64,000 bases of DNA from an uncultured Bacteroides sp. (GTDB taxonomy: Bacteria; Bacteroidota; Bacteroidia; Bacteroidales; Bacteroidaceae): positions 1 through 64,000 of the forward strand of contig CALUOO010000010.1 of assembly GCA_944322345.1 (NCBI GenBank), written 5' to 3'. The notes below the pieces were generated by a model, which saw only the letters and a program-made list of their open reading frames with translations, made no database searches and had not been told where the DNA came from. Of this stretch, positions 14,602 through 24,061 are shown one piece after another; position 1 is the first letter of the stretch, and each line of letters opens with the position of its first letter. A program made the translations under genes and the position numbers.

Positions 14602-15153
14602 TTAATCCACTCCCTCGAAAAACTTCTCTATTTTCTTCACCGCATGATGATACGATGCCTTGAGTGCTCCGACAGACGTACCGAAGATTTCGGACATCTC
14701 CTCATATTTCATTTCCTGATAATATTTAAGATTGAACACCATCCTCTGTTTCTCGGGTAATGTCATCAAGGCTTGCTGTAAGAGTAATTGCAGGCGGTCG
14801 CCAGAGAAATAAGGATCACTTTCCAACTCCCGCACGGCTACAGCCTCCGGATCATCAATCGGAACGGTGTTTGCCATACGTTGTCTGCCAAGAAAAGTCA
14901 GACATTCATTCAAAGCAATACGGTAAAGCCATGTCGATAGTTTTGCCTCTGCACGGAAATAGTCAATGCTCGTCCATGCCTTTACAAACGTATTTTGAAG
15001 GATATCGTTCGCATCCTCATGCGACAGCACTATACGGCGTATCTGCCAATAGAGCTGCTCGCTATATTGTGCTACAATCATTTCAAATCCTTTCCGCTGT
15101 GTTTTCTCATCTTGAATGAGCTGCAACACTTCGCGTTCGTCGTAGGATGTCAT
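14602..15153 (-). CDS. ECF-type RNA polymerase sigma factor
   Basis: A 183-residue sigma-70-family factor with only regions 2 and 4. Region 2 (about 25-95) includes DANDILQNTFVKAW and AKLSTWLYRIALNECL. Region 4 (about 125-178) includes LPEKQRMVFNLKYYQEMKY and the helix-turn-helix EEMSEIFGTSVGALKASYHH. It directs RNA polymerase to a dedicated set of promoters, typically for envelope functions. It heads the set with the membrane anti-sigma-like and Spy-like genes, and lies 34 bp after rnz, so it may be co-transcribed with rnz. Confidence 0.93.
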   Translation of the reverse strand: MTSYDEREVLQLIQDEKTQRKGFEMIVAQYSEQLYWQIRRIVLSHEDANDILQNTFVKAWTSIDYFRAEAKLSTWLYRIALNECLTFLGRQRMANTVPIDDPEAVAVRELESDPYFSGDRLQLLLQQALMTLPEKQRMVFNLKYYQEMKYEEMSEIFGTSVGALKASYHHAVKKIEKFFEGVD

Positions 15154-15187
15154 AGTCTCGTATTCTGTTTTATTTATGATTTCTACT

Positions 15188-16117
15188 CTAACAGTTTGTC
15201 TGCCCTACCGGAAGACATAAATTTTCTTTTGCCAATACAGTCTGAGGAAAAATGGCCGATGCCTCCTCCAGTAACAGCTGTTCGTCTTCATATCGCGCAG
15301 AGAAATGTCCAATTACAAGTCTCTCCACATTCGCCGACAAAGCAATCTGAGCAGCCTGCATGGCTGTTGTATGGTAGGTTTCCTTGGCTCTAGCCAAATC
15401 GGCCTGAGCAAATGTTGCCTCGTGAAACAAAAGATTAACTCCCTGAATCTGACTGATAATTTCTTTACGATAGATAGTATCGGAACAATAGGCATACTTT
15501 CGGGGAGGATCGGAAGGACGAGTCAGACGGTGATTCGGTATTACTTCTCCCTCAGCAGTTACAAAATCAGCCCCATTCTTAATACGATTCAGTTCATATA
15601 CCGGCACCTGATAAAAATCAATCATCTCACGGATGATATGATTCGGTAAAGGTTGCTCTTCGAACAAGAACCCGCAGCATGGAATGCGGTGTTGCAGAGG
15701 AATAGTGCTTATCTTCACCGAACGGTCTTCGTAAATCAACATCGGTTCTTTCGTTTCAAATTCATGAAAGACTACATTGTAAGTCAAAGTCTTGCAAAAA
15801 TAACCCAACATTGGGGCAAGCAGTTCTTCCAATCCTTTGGGCGAATGAATATGCAATTCGGCAGTACGTCCCAGCAGCCCGAAGGTGGAAATCAGCCCTA
15901 ACAGTCCAAAACAATGGTCACCGTGCAGATGGGAAATAAAAATATGATTCAGCCGGGAAAACTTAAGACGCGATCTGCGTAATTGCATCTGTGCTCCTTC
16001 GCCACAGTCGATCATAAAAAGCTTTTCACGCAGGTTCACAACCTGCGATGTAGCGAAATGACGCGTAGTTGGCAGAGCGGAGCCACAGCCCAGTATGTGT
16101 AACTCGAATTTTTCCAT
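15188..16117 (-). CDS. rnz: Ribonuclease Z (tRNA 3'-end processing)
   Basis: A 309-residue metallo-beta-lactamase-fold endonuclease that trims tRNA 3' trailers. The zinc motif H-x-H-x-D-H is at residues 63-68 (SHLHGDH), preceded by LGCGSALPT and IDCGEGAQMQL, both diagnostic for RNase Z. Later ligands appear in YCSDTIY, LLFHEATF and IGHFSARY. I chose ATG 16117 (MEKFELHILG) because the family begins there; the longer frame adds 13 unrelated residues. A -7-like sequence (minus-strand TATATTTG, 16130-16123) precedes it. It is the first gene of a possible operon with the ECF sigma factor. Confidence 0.93.
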   Translation of the reverse strand: MEKFELHILGCGSALPTTRHFATSQVVNLREKLFMIDCGEGAQMQLRRSRLKFSRLNHIFISHLHGDHCFGLLGLISTFGLLGRTAELHIHSPKGLEELLAPMLGYFCKTLTYNVVFHEFETKEPMLIYEDRSVKISTIPLQHRIPCCGFLFEEQPLPNHIIREMIDFYQVPVYELNRIKNGADFVTAEGEVIPNHRLTRPSDPPRKYAYCSDTIYRKEIISQIQGVNLLFHEATFAQADLARAKETYHTTAMQAAQIALSANVERLVIGHFSARYEDEQLLLEEASAIFPQTVLAKENLCLPVGQTNC

Positions 16118-16235
16118 ACACTGCAAATATAGGGCATTTAAAATTGATATTCTCACGATGGAAGAAAAAAATGAGCGACAACCACAATGCCATTGTCCCG
16201 ATAAAGATGAAATTCTGTCTGCATAAACGCAAAAA

Positions 16236-16257
16236 GGGCATTCCTCACGGAATGCCC
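16236..16257 (-). terminator. rpsA terminator
   Basis: On the minus strand GGGCATTC (16257-16250) pairs with GAATGCCC (16243-16236) and is followed by TTTTT. Classic Rho-independent terminator for rpsA. Confidence 0.85.
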
Positions 16258-16293
16258 TCTCCTCTTTGTTTAACTTAAGCTAATATAAAAGAA

Positions 16294-18075
16294 TTATTTC
16301 TTTCCTTCCAATTGTTCTTTCAAAGCTGCCAAAGCATCGATATCACCCAATGTAGTAGAAGCAGCCTGATTCTGGATCAGCGGTTCGTTCTTTGAAGATT
16401 TCTTAGAAGAAGCTTTCTTTTCTGCTTTTTCTTCTGCTTTTGCAGCATCTTCGAAGATACGGCTGTGAGATACAATGATTCTCTTAGCATCCTTGTTGAA
16501 TTCGATCACCTTGAACGGAAGTTTCTCTTCCAGTTGTGCCTGTGTACCGTCTTCTTTTACCAAGTGCTTCGGAGTTGCAAATCCTTCTACACCGTAAGGC
16601 AAAGCTACAACAGCACCCTTATCCAGCATTTCGATGATTGTACCATCGTGTACAGAACCTACTGTAAATACAGTTTCGAATACATCCCAAGGATTCTCTT
16701 CGAGTTGTTTGTGACCTAAGCTCAGACGACGGTTTTCTTTGTCGATTTCCAGAACCTGTACCTCGATGTCTGCACCGATCTGAGTAAATTCTGACGGGTG
16801 TTTGATCTTCTTTGTCCAAGAAAGGTCAGAGATGTGGATCAAACCGTCTACACCTTCTTCGATTTCTACGAATACACCGAAGTTAGTGAAGTTGCGTACT
16901 TTTGCAGTATGCTTAGAACCTACAGGATATTTCTCTTCGATAGTTTCCCAAGGATCTGCTTTCAGTTGTTTGATACCCAATGACATCTTACGTTCGTCAC
17001 GGTCAAGAGTCAGGATCACAGCTTCAACTTCGTCACCTACCTTCATGAAGTCTTGTGCAGAACGCAAGTGTTGTGACCAAGACATTTCAGATACGTGGAT
17101 CAATCCTTCTACGCCCGGAGCGATTTCGATGAATGCACCGTAATCAGCCATCACAACTACCTTACCCTTAACAGTATCACCTACCTTCAAGTTCGGATCA
17201 AGTGCATCCCATGGGTGCGGAGTCAGCTGTTTCAAACCTAATGCAATGCGTTTCTTTTCGTCATCGAAGTCGAGGATAACAACGTTCAGTTTCTGATCCA
17301 GTTCAACCACTTCTTTCGGATCGCTAACACGTCCCCAAGAAAGGTCAGTGATGTGGATCAAACCGTCTACGCCGCCCAAGTCGATGAATACACCGTAAGA
17401 GGTAATATTTTTAACAGTTCCTTCGAGAACCTGTCCTTTTTCAAGTTTACCGATAATTTCTTTCTTCTGTTGTTCCAGTTCAGCTTCGATAAGAGCTTTG
17501 TGAGAAACAACTACATTCTTGAATTCCTGGTTGATCTTAACAACCTTGAATTCCATAGTCTTACCAACAAATACATCGTAGTCGCGGATCGGTTTTACGT
17601 CGATCTGAGAACCCGGCAAGAATGCTTCGATACCGAATACATCTACAATCATACCGCCCTTTGTACGACATTTGATATATCCCTTGATGATTTCTTCGTT
17701 TTCCAATGCTGCGTTAACACGATCCCAAGAACGAGTAGCGCGAGCTTTTCTATGAGAAAGAACCAGTTGTCCTTTTTTGTCTTCCTGATTTTCGATATAT
17801 ACTTCTACAGTATCACCTACTTTCAGATCAGGATTGTAACGGAATTCGTTCAACGGAATGATACCATCAGATTTGTAACCGATGTTCACAACTACTTCAC
17901 GCTTGTTCATTGCGATTACGGTTCCATCTACCACTTCACGATCGTTCACCTTGTTCAGGGTAGAATCATAAGCTTTTTCCAATTCTTCATGACTAACGTT
18001 AGTCACGGTTTCGCCATTTTCGTAAGCATCCCAGTTGAAGTCTTCAATAGGAGCAACATTCTTTAAGTTTTCCAT
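16294..18075 (-). CDS. rpsA: 30S ribosomal protein S1
   Basis: A 593-residue protein with about six S1 (OB-fold) repeats, needed for translation initiation on many mRNAs. The repeats are recognisable from recurring GTVKNITSYGVFIDLGGVDGL, GLIHVSEMSW and GLIHISDLSW segments, with DPKEVVELDQKL-type linkers between them. The C-terminus is Lys/Ala/Glu-rich (KAEEKAEKKASSKKS). Length matches Bacteroidetes S1 (about 590-600), longer than the E. coli 557. Codon use is strongly biased, as expected for a highly expressed gene. A good promoter (18137-18167) and a terminator (16236-16257) make it monocistronic. Confidence 0.96.
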   Translation of the reverse strand: MENLKNVAPIEDFNWDAYENGETVTNVSHEELEKAYDSTLNKVNDREVVDGTVIAMNKREVVVNIGYKSDGIIPLNEFRYNPDLKVGDTVEVYIENQEDKKGQLVLSHRKARATRSWDRVNAALENEEIIKGYIKCRTKGGMIVDVFGIEAFLPGSQIDVKPIRDYDVFVGKTMEFKVVKINQEFKNVVVSHKALIEAELEQQKKEIIGKLEKGQVLEGTVKNITSYGVFIDLGGVDGLIHITDLSWGRVSDPKEVVELDQKLNVVILDFDDEKKRIALGLKQLTPHPWDALDPNLKVGDTVKGKVVVMADYGAFIEIAPGVEGLIHVSEMSWSQHLRSAQDFMKVGDEVEAVILTLDRDERKMSLGIKQLKADPWETIEEKYPVGSKHTAKVRNFTNFGVFVEIEEGVDGLIHISDLSWTKKIKHPSEFTQIGADIEVQVLEIDKENRRLSLGHKQLEENPWDVFETVFTVGSVHDGTIIEMLDKGAVVALPYGVEGFATPKHLVKEDGTQAQLEEKLPFKVIEFNKDAKRIIVSHSRIFEDAAKAEEKAEKKASSKKSSKNEPLIQNQAASTTLGDIDALAALKEQLEGKK

Positions 18076-18136
18076 TAAATAAAATAAGTTGTTAATAATT
18101 AATTAAATAAGACATTATATTGCTATAAATCGGGCG

Positions 18137-18167
18137 CAAAGGTAGAAATATTTTCTTGACTACCAAA
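18137..18167 (-). promoter_or_regulatory. rpsA promoter
   Basis: On the minus strand TTTG (18167-18164) and TACCTTTG (18144-18137) are 19 bp apart, matching the Bacteroidetes -33/-7 consensus. The 5' leader is about 60 nt. Confidence 0.75.
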
Positions 18168-18258
18168 AGTTTTTAGCAACTGTTTTGATTTACAGACAAT
18201 AAACTGTGGTTATATCAGATATTTTGGCATCTTTCCGAGGGAATCTGACAAGGCATTT

Positions 18259-18344
18259 CTCAGCTAACCTTTCCCAACGTGTCAGCTAACCTTTCCCAAT
18301 GTGTTGGCTAACCTTTCCCAACACGACAGCTAACCTTTGCCAAC
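18259..18344. repeat. Intergenic 22-bp-period array B (four units)
   Basis: Units begin at 18259, 18281, 18303 and 18325: CTCAGCTAACCTTTCCCAAC, GTCAGCTAACCTTTCCCAAT, GTTGGCTAACCTTTCCCAAC, GACAGCTAACCTTTGCCAAC. All cores point the same way. The array ends with AAACGG, as do E and F. It lies between the rpsA promoter and the end of the DUF5686 gene; the rest of that gap holds nothing further that I can see. Confidence 0.92.
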
Positions 18345-18423
18345 AAACGGATAAAGGAGTAGAAAGTAAAGATTGGATAAATCGCTATTAAACAGCAATA
18401 TAAATGAAGTAAAAACAAGAGAA

Positions 18424-20616
18424 TCAACGGTTGAACAACTCAAATGTAAACTTGCACCCTACCCCACTGAACTTCCAGTTTTCGCTGCCTACAAAAACAC
18501 CAAAATCAAAAATTTGCGTACCAATACCGTAGCCCACCTCCAGATAAGGCTGCAAGTGAGGCATAGAAAGTGCACTGACATACAGACGCTCGTTTTCTAC
18601 ATAACGTGTATATTTCATCAGATGCCGCAACAAGAGGAAAGGAGCTTCGTAGGTAAAATGCCCGCGGACATAGCTGCGTGAAGAGTTATACCACCGTCCG
18701 TCCAGCAACTGGAAAACGCCACCGATTTCATCGTTCCAGCCCACCGGAAGATTACGGTGTGAGAAATTGGCAAAATCCACAAAATAAAGTTCATCACGGT
18801 TGGTAAATGCGCCAAATCCCAAACGATAATAGATATTCCTCATCAAGCCCATTCGTATCTGGTGTTGCAGATCGAGCTCCACCCGCTCGTATTCACCCGT
18901 ACTTTTCAGCACCCCTTTGATTCCCCGCTCATAATCGACCGACAGAGTAGGATAAAACGAACGGAGATTCATCTTTCGTTTTCCGTTCATATAATAGTAT
19001 AGTCCCGGAGTCCACTCCACCCTGACTCGCGGAGCGAAACTGATATATGTATCCGAAAACTTTTCCATTAAATCGGGAAAGAATATGGCATACTTCTTAT
19101 ACAGATCAAAAGCAGCCGAATGTTCAGGTATCCTCTTGTGAGCGGAGAAACCGATACTTATATCCAACCCATTCACAACCTCTATGCTATGCTGGAAACT
19201 AAAATAGAAGTCCTTGAAATAGTCAAGTTGAAACTGATCAAAGTCGAAGATACTATCGGGCATCGCCTTAAGTTCATCCAGCATCTTACTACTGTAAATT
19301 CGGTTTCCGTTACCAAAATTCAGCTTGATAAAGCCACGCTTCTGAGGGAAATACTCAAAATCAGCATTCACCGACCAGTAAAATTCTTTACGGGTAAAAT
19401 TATAACCCACTTTCGGAACAACCCTAAGAATCCTGTCGCCCTGAAAGAAACGGTTGTATATAAAGTCCTGCCTGTACGACAATCCGTTACTTCCGCTATA
19501 ACTGAACAGCAAAGGATTTATAAAAGGAGAAAAACGGACACTGCCGATGTTGGCCCAGTTGAATTTATAGTCTTCCAATACTTTGTCGCTCATAACTCCC
19601 CAAAATGCCTGACTCTTTGATTTTTTCTGTCGGACAACCGTATCGGTTCTTACCCTATGGTCACGATACAGTTTCCGTTCGTCCTCAGTAAGCGGAAGCG
19701 GACGCAAAATAGCAAAGGCACTGGAATCTGTCATATAAGCATTCGTATCACAACGTAAAGAAAAAGATTCAGTAAGATCATATTTCGACCTTCTTCTTTT
19801 ACTATGCATCTTCTCACCCTTCAGTTCAATCGATTTATAGTCCAAAGAAGCCGTATAATTGCCATCCACTTTGTTTCCTACAAAAACAAAACTTGCATCC
19901 AGTTCATACAGCACCGGAAGGAATTCATCTTTCTGTCCGGCTTCGCCCATCTGTATCTGACACGTAAAACGGATGAAGCCTGACCTGCCCGAAAAACGGA
20001 TCTCACGGACACTCCAGTTTCTGTTGCTGATAATCATGTATCCCTCCACCAACTGGTCACTTTTAGTTTTTGGAATAAAGCCTACACGAAAGTTTATCCC
20101 CGAAGTATCATACATGACACTGTCGATACAATATTTATAATATTTCTTACCATTTTGAGCGACAGGAGACAAAAGCCGTTCATCATTCAGCAAAGAAGCC
20201 GAATAGACATTCACCTTCAGATATTCCAGCAGACCGGGTAGGCCACGGTTTCCACGTATGGTTCCCTGCGAAGCCTTTACCTTCTGATCGTAAATGTCTG
20301 GAGCTGTATAATGCAGATCACTATAAGTTTCGAGCAAATATTCGTTGACGCCTTTCTGCAGACGAAACATGGAAGGAACATAGCGAAGAATAAAATTCTT
20401 CTTGCGGATATCCATCTTACCTTTTATATATAGGTTAGCCCGGAAATCCTGAACTATCGACTCGTAAAAAGGAGCGCTCTCCATCACTCTGTCAACAACA
20501 GAGTCGACAAATTCTTTATGATAAACTCCGTTGAGAGTAGGGATAGAACCAACAAGCTTCCCCTCCGCACTGTAAGCGAGGAGACACAGCGTTATTATAA
20601 GTATTCCACGTATCAA
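18424..20616 (-). CDS. DUF5686-family outer-membrane protein
   Basis: A 730-residue exported protein with a short signal peptide (GILIITLCLLAYSAEG). The N-terminal half (to about 330) holds the DUF5686 pattern: FVDSVVDRVMESAPFYESIVQDFRANLYIKG, conserved IRGNRGLPGLLEYLKVNVYSASLL, and VGFIPKTKSDQLVEGYMIIS. The C-terminal half is rich in amphipathic strands (QHSIEVVNGLDISIGFSAHKR, YLEVGYGIGTQIFDFGVFVG) and ends in CKFTFELFNR, consistent with a beta-barrel. Family members often carry an N-terminal carboxypeptidase-like domain; that is missing here. The function is unknown. Repeat array B follows its 3' end. Confidence 0.8.
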   Translation of the reverse strand: MIRGILIITLCLLAYSAEGKLVGSIPTLNGVYHKEFVDSVVDRVMESAPFYESIVQDFRANLYIKGKMDIRKKNFILRYVPSMFRLQKGVNEYLLETYSDLHYTAPDIYDQKVKASQGTIRGNRGLPGLLEYLKVNVYSASLLNDERLLSPVAQNGKKYYKYCIDSVMYDTSGINFRVGFIPKTKSDQLVEGYMIISNRNWSVREIRFSGRSGFIRFTCQIQMGEAGQKDEFLPVLYELDASFVFVGNKVDGNYTASLDYKSIELKGEKMHSKRRRSKYDLTESFSLRCDTNAYMTDSSAFAILRPLPLTEDERKLYRDHRVRTDTVVRQKKSKSQAFWGVMSDKVLEDYKFNWANIGSVRFSPFINPLLFSYSGSNGLSYRQDFIYNRFFQGDRILRVVPKVGYNFTRKEFYWSVNADFEYFPQKRGFIKLNFGNGNRIYSSKMLDELKAMPDSIFDFDQFQLDYFKDFYFSFQHSIEVVNGLDISIGFSAHKRIPEHSAAFDLYKKYAIFFPDLMEKFSDTYISFAPRVRVEWTPGLYYYMNGKRKMNLRSFYPTLSVDYERGIKGVLKSTGEYERVELDLQHQIRMGLMRNIYYRLGFGAFTNRDELYFVDFANFSHRNLPVGWNDEIGGVFQLLDGRWYNSSRSYVRGHFTYEAPFLLLRHLMKYTRYVENERLYVSALSMPHLQPYLEVGYGIGTQIFDFGVFVGSENWKFSGVGCKFTFELFNR

Positions 20617-20645
20617 TTCCCCTTTCTCCCTTAATTAGAGTTTTG

Positions 20646-21245
20646 TCAATCTTTCTGCAATGCTTCAATAAGCAGTGTTATATTGGCAGTAAACAGACGG
20701 ACAGCAATAGCAAGCAAAATAATGCCGAAAAATTTCCTGATAATATAAATGCCTCCTTTTCCAAGAAAGCGTTCAACCCGCCCGGTCATACTCACTACAA
20801 AATATACCCATACCATATTCAGGAGTAAAGCAATCACAATATTAATACTGGCATACTCTGCACGCAAAGAGAGCAACATTGTAAATGAGCCGGCCCCTGC
20901 CAAAAGCGGAAATACAAGAGGAACAAGAGTCGCCTCCTTTATAGGCCCCTGATTCTTAAATATTTCTATATCAAGAATCATTTCCAGCGACAATAAAAAG
21001 ATGACAAATGCCCCGGCAATAGCAAACGACTCTATGTCTACCCTGAAAAGTTTCAGCAACATATCGCCGGCAAAGAAAAATCCCAGCATCAAGACCAAAG
21101 ATATCAGTGTAGCTTTCAGTGCGTTGACGCCCTTTCCCTTTTCCTTCAGATTAATAATAATAGGGATTGCCCCGATAATGTCTATTACGGCAAACAGTGC
21201 AATAAATGCACTGAACATCTGTTGCCAATCAAAACCTGCTAACAT
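20646..21245 (-). CDS. MarC-family integral membrane protein
   Basis: A 199-residue protein with six predicted TM helices, for example FSAFIALFAVIDIIGAIPIII, LISLVLMLGFFFAGDMLLKLF, FAIAGAFVIFLLSLEMIL and IRKFFGIILLAIAVRLFTANI. The P-l-i-x-N signature segment (AIPIIINLKEKGK) is in helix 1. MarC (UPF0056) proteins have no proven transport function; the old link to multiple antibiotic resistance was withdrawn. I chose ATG 21245 (MLAGFDW) because the longer frame adds 53 non-homologous residues. It ends 29 bp before the DUF5686 gene and may be co-transcribed with it. Confidence 0.85.
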   Translation of the reverse strand: MLAGFDWQQMFSAFIALFAVIDIIGAIPIIINLKEKGKGVNALKATLISLVLMLGFFFAGDMLLKLFRVDIESFAIAGAFVIFLLSLEMILDIEIFKNQGPIKEATLVPLVFPLLAGAGSFTMLLSLRAEYASINIVIALLLNMVWVYFVVSMTGRVERFLGKGGIYIIRKFFGIILLAIAVRLFTANITLLIEALQKD

Positions 21246-21382
21246 ATTTTTCTTTTTTACTATGCAAATATAGTCTATTTCTAGGCTTTCAAACAATAAA
21301 AAAAACAAAAAGAAAGAACAACCGAAGACACTCTTATCATATTTATGAATAAATTTGTAAAAACAAATACGAATAATCATAT

Positions 21383-22048
21383 ATGGAAACGATGTTCGAC
21401 ACACTGCTTCAACTGCCCTTATTTCAAGGACTTTGTCGTGAAGATTTCACAAGCATACTGGACAAAGTGAAATTACATTTCGTCAAACACAAAACAGGAG
21501 AAAACATTATTGAAAGTCAAACTCCCTGCAGACAATTGTGTTTTCTGCTAAAGGGCGAACTCTCTATGATCACTACTTCGAAAGAAAATATCTATACTGT
21601 CATCGAACGGATAAGCGCCCCCTATCTGATTGAGCCACAATCGCTATTTGGCATGAATACAACCTACGCTTCCTCCTATGTCACCCATAAGGATACACAT
21701 ACAGTAAGCATCAGCAAAACTTTTGTAATGAACGATCTGTTTCAATACGAAATATTCCGCCTCAACTATATGAACATTATCAGTAACCGGACGCAAAACT
21801 TCTATGCACGCCTATGGGAGGAACCGGTAACCGACCTAAGAAGCAAGCTGATCCGTTTCTTTACGACACATTGTGAAAAAATGCAGGGAGAAAAGATATT
21901 CAAAATAAAGATGGAAGATCTGGCACGCTGTCTGGACAGCACACGGCTAAACACATCAAAAGCACTCAATGAACTGCAGGATGAAGGAATTATAGAATTG
22001 AGAAGAAAGGAAATCATCATTCCTCGGGCTGAAAAACTAAAAGAATAA
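21383..22048 (+). CDS. Crp/Fnr-family transcription regulator
   Basis: A 221-residue regulator. Residues about 1-130 form a cyclic-nucleotide-binding-like beta-roll ([21 protein letters not shown], then [14 protein letters not shown]). The C-terminal winged helix includes [37 protein letters not shown], where the recognition helix is [13 protein letters not shown]. Cys residues are not arranged as in Fnr, so oxygen sensing is unlikely. The effector is unknown. It is divergent from marC and stands alone. The regulon cannot be predicted. Confidence 0.88.
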   Translation: METMFDTLLQLPLFQGLCREDFTSILDKVKLHFVKHKTGENIIESQTPCRQLCFLLKGELSMITTSKENIYTVIERISAPYLIEPQSLFGMNTTYASSYVTHKDTHTVSISKTFVMNDLFQYEIFRLNYMNIISNRTQNFYARLWEEPVTDLRSKLIRFFTTHCEKMQGEKIFKIKMEDLARCLDSTRLNTSKALNELQDEGIIELRRKEIIIPRAEKLKE

Positions 22049-22200
22049 ATCTACTCCCTCATCAGAGTTACAACGACCATCCTTCACATAACCACACTGC
22101 CACCAACGGCTAAGAACCATCAAAGTAGTGCAGGCAAGTCATTAATGCCCTAACATACTTCGTTAAAAGACTCAGAGTTCGCGATTTTAGCAAAAAAGAA

Positions 22201-22269
22201 AACACACTATAGATATACTATCCATGCATCTTTCCCAATGCAGATGCACCATATACCTATAGCGTGTTT
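22201..22269. terminator. Two-tier hairpin downstream of the GH109 gene
   Basis: AACACACTATAGATATA (22201-22217) pairs imperfectly with TATACCTATAGCGTGTT (22252-22268). Inside, TGCATC (22225-22230) pairs with GATGCA (22243-22248). It separates the convergent Crp-type and GH109 genes and probably terminates both. Confidence 0.55.
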
Positions 22270-22282
22270 CTAAAAAGAATAA

Positions 22283-23695
22283 TTATTTATTAGCAAAAGC
22301 GTAGCTATATCCTTGTACTTTCTGCCATCCGCCACGAGTAAAATCGGGCACTTCAACAGGAGCCGAATTGTTTTCGATAGACAGTCTGGTCAGTTCTGCC
22401 ATACAGCACCACTCTGCCAAATCATATACATCCATATCCAACGGCAATCCATTACGCAAGCAATACACCAGACGGTAATCCATGATATAATCCATACCGC
22501 CATGTCCACCAACTTTCTTAGCAGTTTCTTCCAACTCTGCATCCAAAATAGGACTTCTGTATTTTTCCATTAACGCCTGCTTAACATCTGCCGGTACAGA
22601 ACCGTGAGCATTCAGATTTTCATGGTTAGGCACTTCGTCTGCCTTTACCTGAGACGGTCTCAAGCAATATTCTTCGATAGGATACTTGCTGGCATATCCG
22701 TCTGTTCCTACCACCTGATACATACGGCTGTAAGGGCGCGGTGTCATCACATTGTGCTGTATCAGCATAGTGCGTTCCTTCTCTGTACGAATAATAGTGG
22801 TTGTCTGATCACCATTCTGGAAATCTTTTACATCTTCTCCAGTCTGTTTCTTTATATATGCAGGACCGTTGGCTGCCTTGGTATCCATAGCAACCAGTGT
22901 CTTCATTCTATCTCCACGATGAATGTTGAGCAACTGACAGGCAGGGCCCATGCCATGTGTCGCATAGACATCGCCACGGTTCTGACGATTAAAATCCATA
23001 CGCCAGTTATTCCAATAATAAGGCCAGAAATCTTCCAGATTATGGATATATGCACCTTCAACGTGAAGAATTTCTCCGAACACTCCCTGCTGTGCCATAT
23101 TCAGAGTAGTCAGTTCAAAGAAATCATACACACAGTTTTCCAGCTGCATACAGTGTTTACGGGTTTTCTCTGAAGTATTGATCAATTTCCAGATTTCTTC
23201 CAATGTCATAGCTGCCGGAACTTCAATTGCAACATGCTTGCCATGCTCCATTGCATAAACACCCATTTCGGCATGATGTTTCCAATCGGTTGCAATATAT
23301 ACCAAATCTATATCATCACGCTCGCACAACTGTTTCCAAGCGTCTTCCGATCCACTATAAGAAGCAGCTTCGGGCAACCCGGCATTTTTCAGGATTTTCT
23401 GTGAATTCTCCACTCTCTCTGGCTGAAGATCACACAATGCTACAATTTTTGTCCCGGGAATGTAAGCAAAACGTTGTACTGCACCGGGGCCTCTCATGCC
23501 TAATCCGATAAAGCCTACACGCACTGTATCCAATTTCGGCGCTACCAACTGAATCACATCTTCCTGTCCGGCAGGACGAGCAGGAGTTTCGACTTGAATA
23601 GGAGTAAAAGCTGTCTTTTCTTTCTGAGTGCTACAGCCTGTCTGACCCAACAGTAATGTCAGACCAATGATGAAGATCGATAATTGCTTTTTCAT
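22283..23695 (-). CDS. GH109-type Gfo/Idh/MocA lipoprotein (alpha-N-acetylgalactosaminidase-like)
   Basis: A 470-residue lipoprotein: signal and lipobox LIIGLTLLLGQTGC-type end at Cys21. The Rossmann NAD-binding motif follows at about residues 58-75 (RVGFIGLGMRGPGAVQRF), then ALCDLQPERVENSQ and the conserved KHVAIEVPAAMTLEE. The C-terminal domain has EVHGAYIHNLEDFW-like and DVYATHGMGPACQLL segments, characteristic of GH109 rather than dehydrogenases. GH109 enzymes use a bound NAD in a redox-elimination mechanism to remove terminal GalNAc, for example from A-antigen or mucin glycans. A -7-like box (minus-strand TACTTTTG near 23750) precedes the gene. Substrate assignment is by family. Confidence 0.88.
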   Translation of the reverse strand: MKKQLSIFIIGLTLLLGQTGCSTQKEKTAFTPIQVETPARPAGQEDVIQLVAPKLDTVRVGFIGLGMRGPGAVQRFAYIPGTKIVALCDLQPERVENSQKILKNAGLPEAASYSGSEDAWKQLCERDDIDLVYIATDWKHHAEMGVYAMEHGKHVAIEVPAAMTLEEIWKLINTSEKTRKHCMQLENCVYDFFELTTLNMAQQGVFGEILHVEGAYIHNLEDFWPYYWNNWRMDFNRQNRGDVYATHGMGPACQLLNIHRGDRMKTLVAMDTKAANGPAYIKKQTGEDVKDFQNGDQTTTIIRTEKERTMLIQHNVMTPRPYSRMYQVVGTDGYASKYPIEEYCLRPSQVKADEVPNHENLNAHGSVPADVKQALMEKYRSPILDAELEETAKKVGGHGGMDYIMDYRLVYCLRNGLPLDMDVYDLAEWCCMAELTRLSIENNSAPVEVPDFTRGGWQKVQGYSYAFANK

Positions 23696-23849
23696 GATCT
23701 TTCTCAGGGGGGTTAAAGGGTTATTAATAAGTCTATTTTATCAGTGGACAAAAGTAATCAATATATTGCAACTTTTATCTTTATTATCAATATTTTTTAT
23801 GAGGATGGACAATAAAAAGAGAATCTGTCTCCAGATTCTCTTTGGTAAG

Positions 23850-23922
23850 AGCGGAAGACGGGGCTCAAACCCGCGACCCTCAGCTTGGAAGGCTAATGCT
23901 CTATCAACTGAGCTACTTCCGC
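23850..23922 (-). tRNA. tRNA-Gly (anticodon TCC)
   Basis: On the minus strand a 73-nt cloverleaf: acceptor GCGGAAG paired with CTTCCGC, D-arm GCTC...GAGC, anticodon loop CTTCCAA with anticodon TCC, and T-loop GGGTTTGAGCCCC. CCA is not encoded. It sits 8 bp downstream of tRNA-Tyr, so both are likely from one transcript. Confidence 0.95.
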
Positions 23923-23930
23923 AATTTTTG

Positions 23931-24013
23931 TGGGCAAAGATGGATTCGAACCACCGAAGGCGTAAGCCAGCAGATTTACAGTCTGCCCCATTTGGCCACT
24001 CTGGTATTTGCCC
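23931..24013 (-). tRNA. tRNA-Tyr (anticodon GTA)
   Basis: On the minus strand an 83-nt tRNA with a long variable arm (CTGGCTTACGCCTT). The acceptor GGGCAAA pairs with TTTGCCC, the anticodon loop is CTGTAAA (GTA), and the T-arm is CGGTGGTTCGAATCCATC. CCA is not encoded. It is the first of the tRNA pair. Confidence 0.95.
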
Positions 24014-24061
24014 TTTCGCATTTAAGAAGGTTTGTTTCTCAATTGCGGTGCAAAGATACGA

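Noticed and set aside
18259-18344. CRISPR array
   Set aside because: The repeat period is 22 bp with only 2 bp between units, and the units vary by exchange of half-sites; there are no spacers and no cas genes.
23850-24013. tRNA pair as attachment site of the accessory region
   Set aside because: The tRNA genes are 12 kb from the accessory region, intact, and no integrase or partial tRNA copy lies near them.
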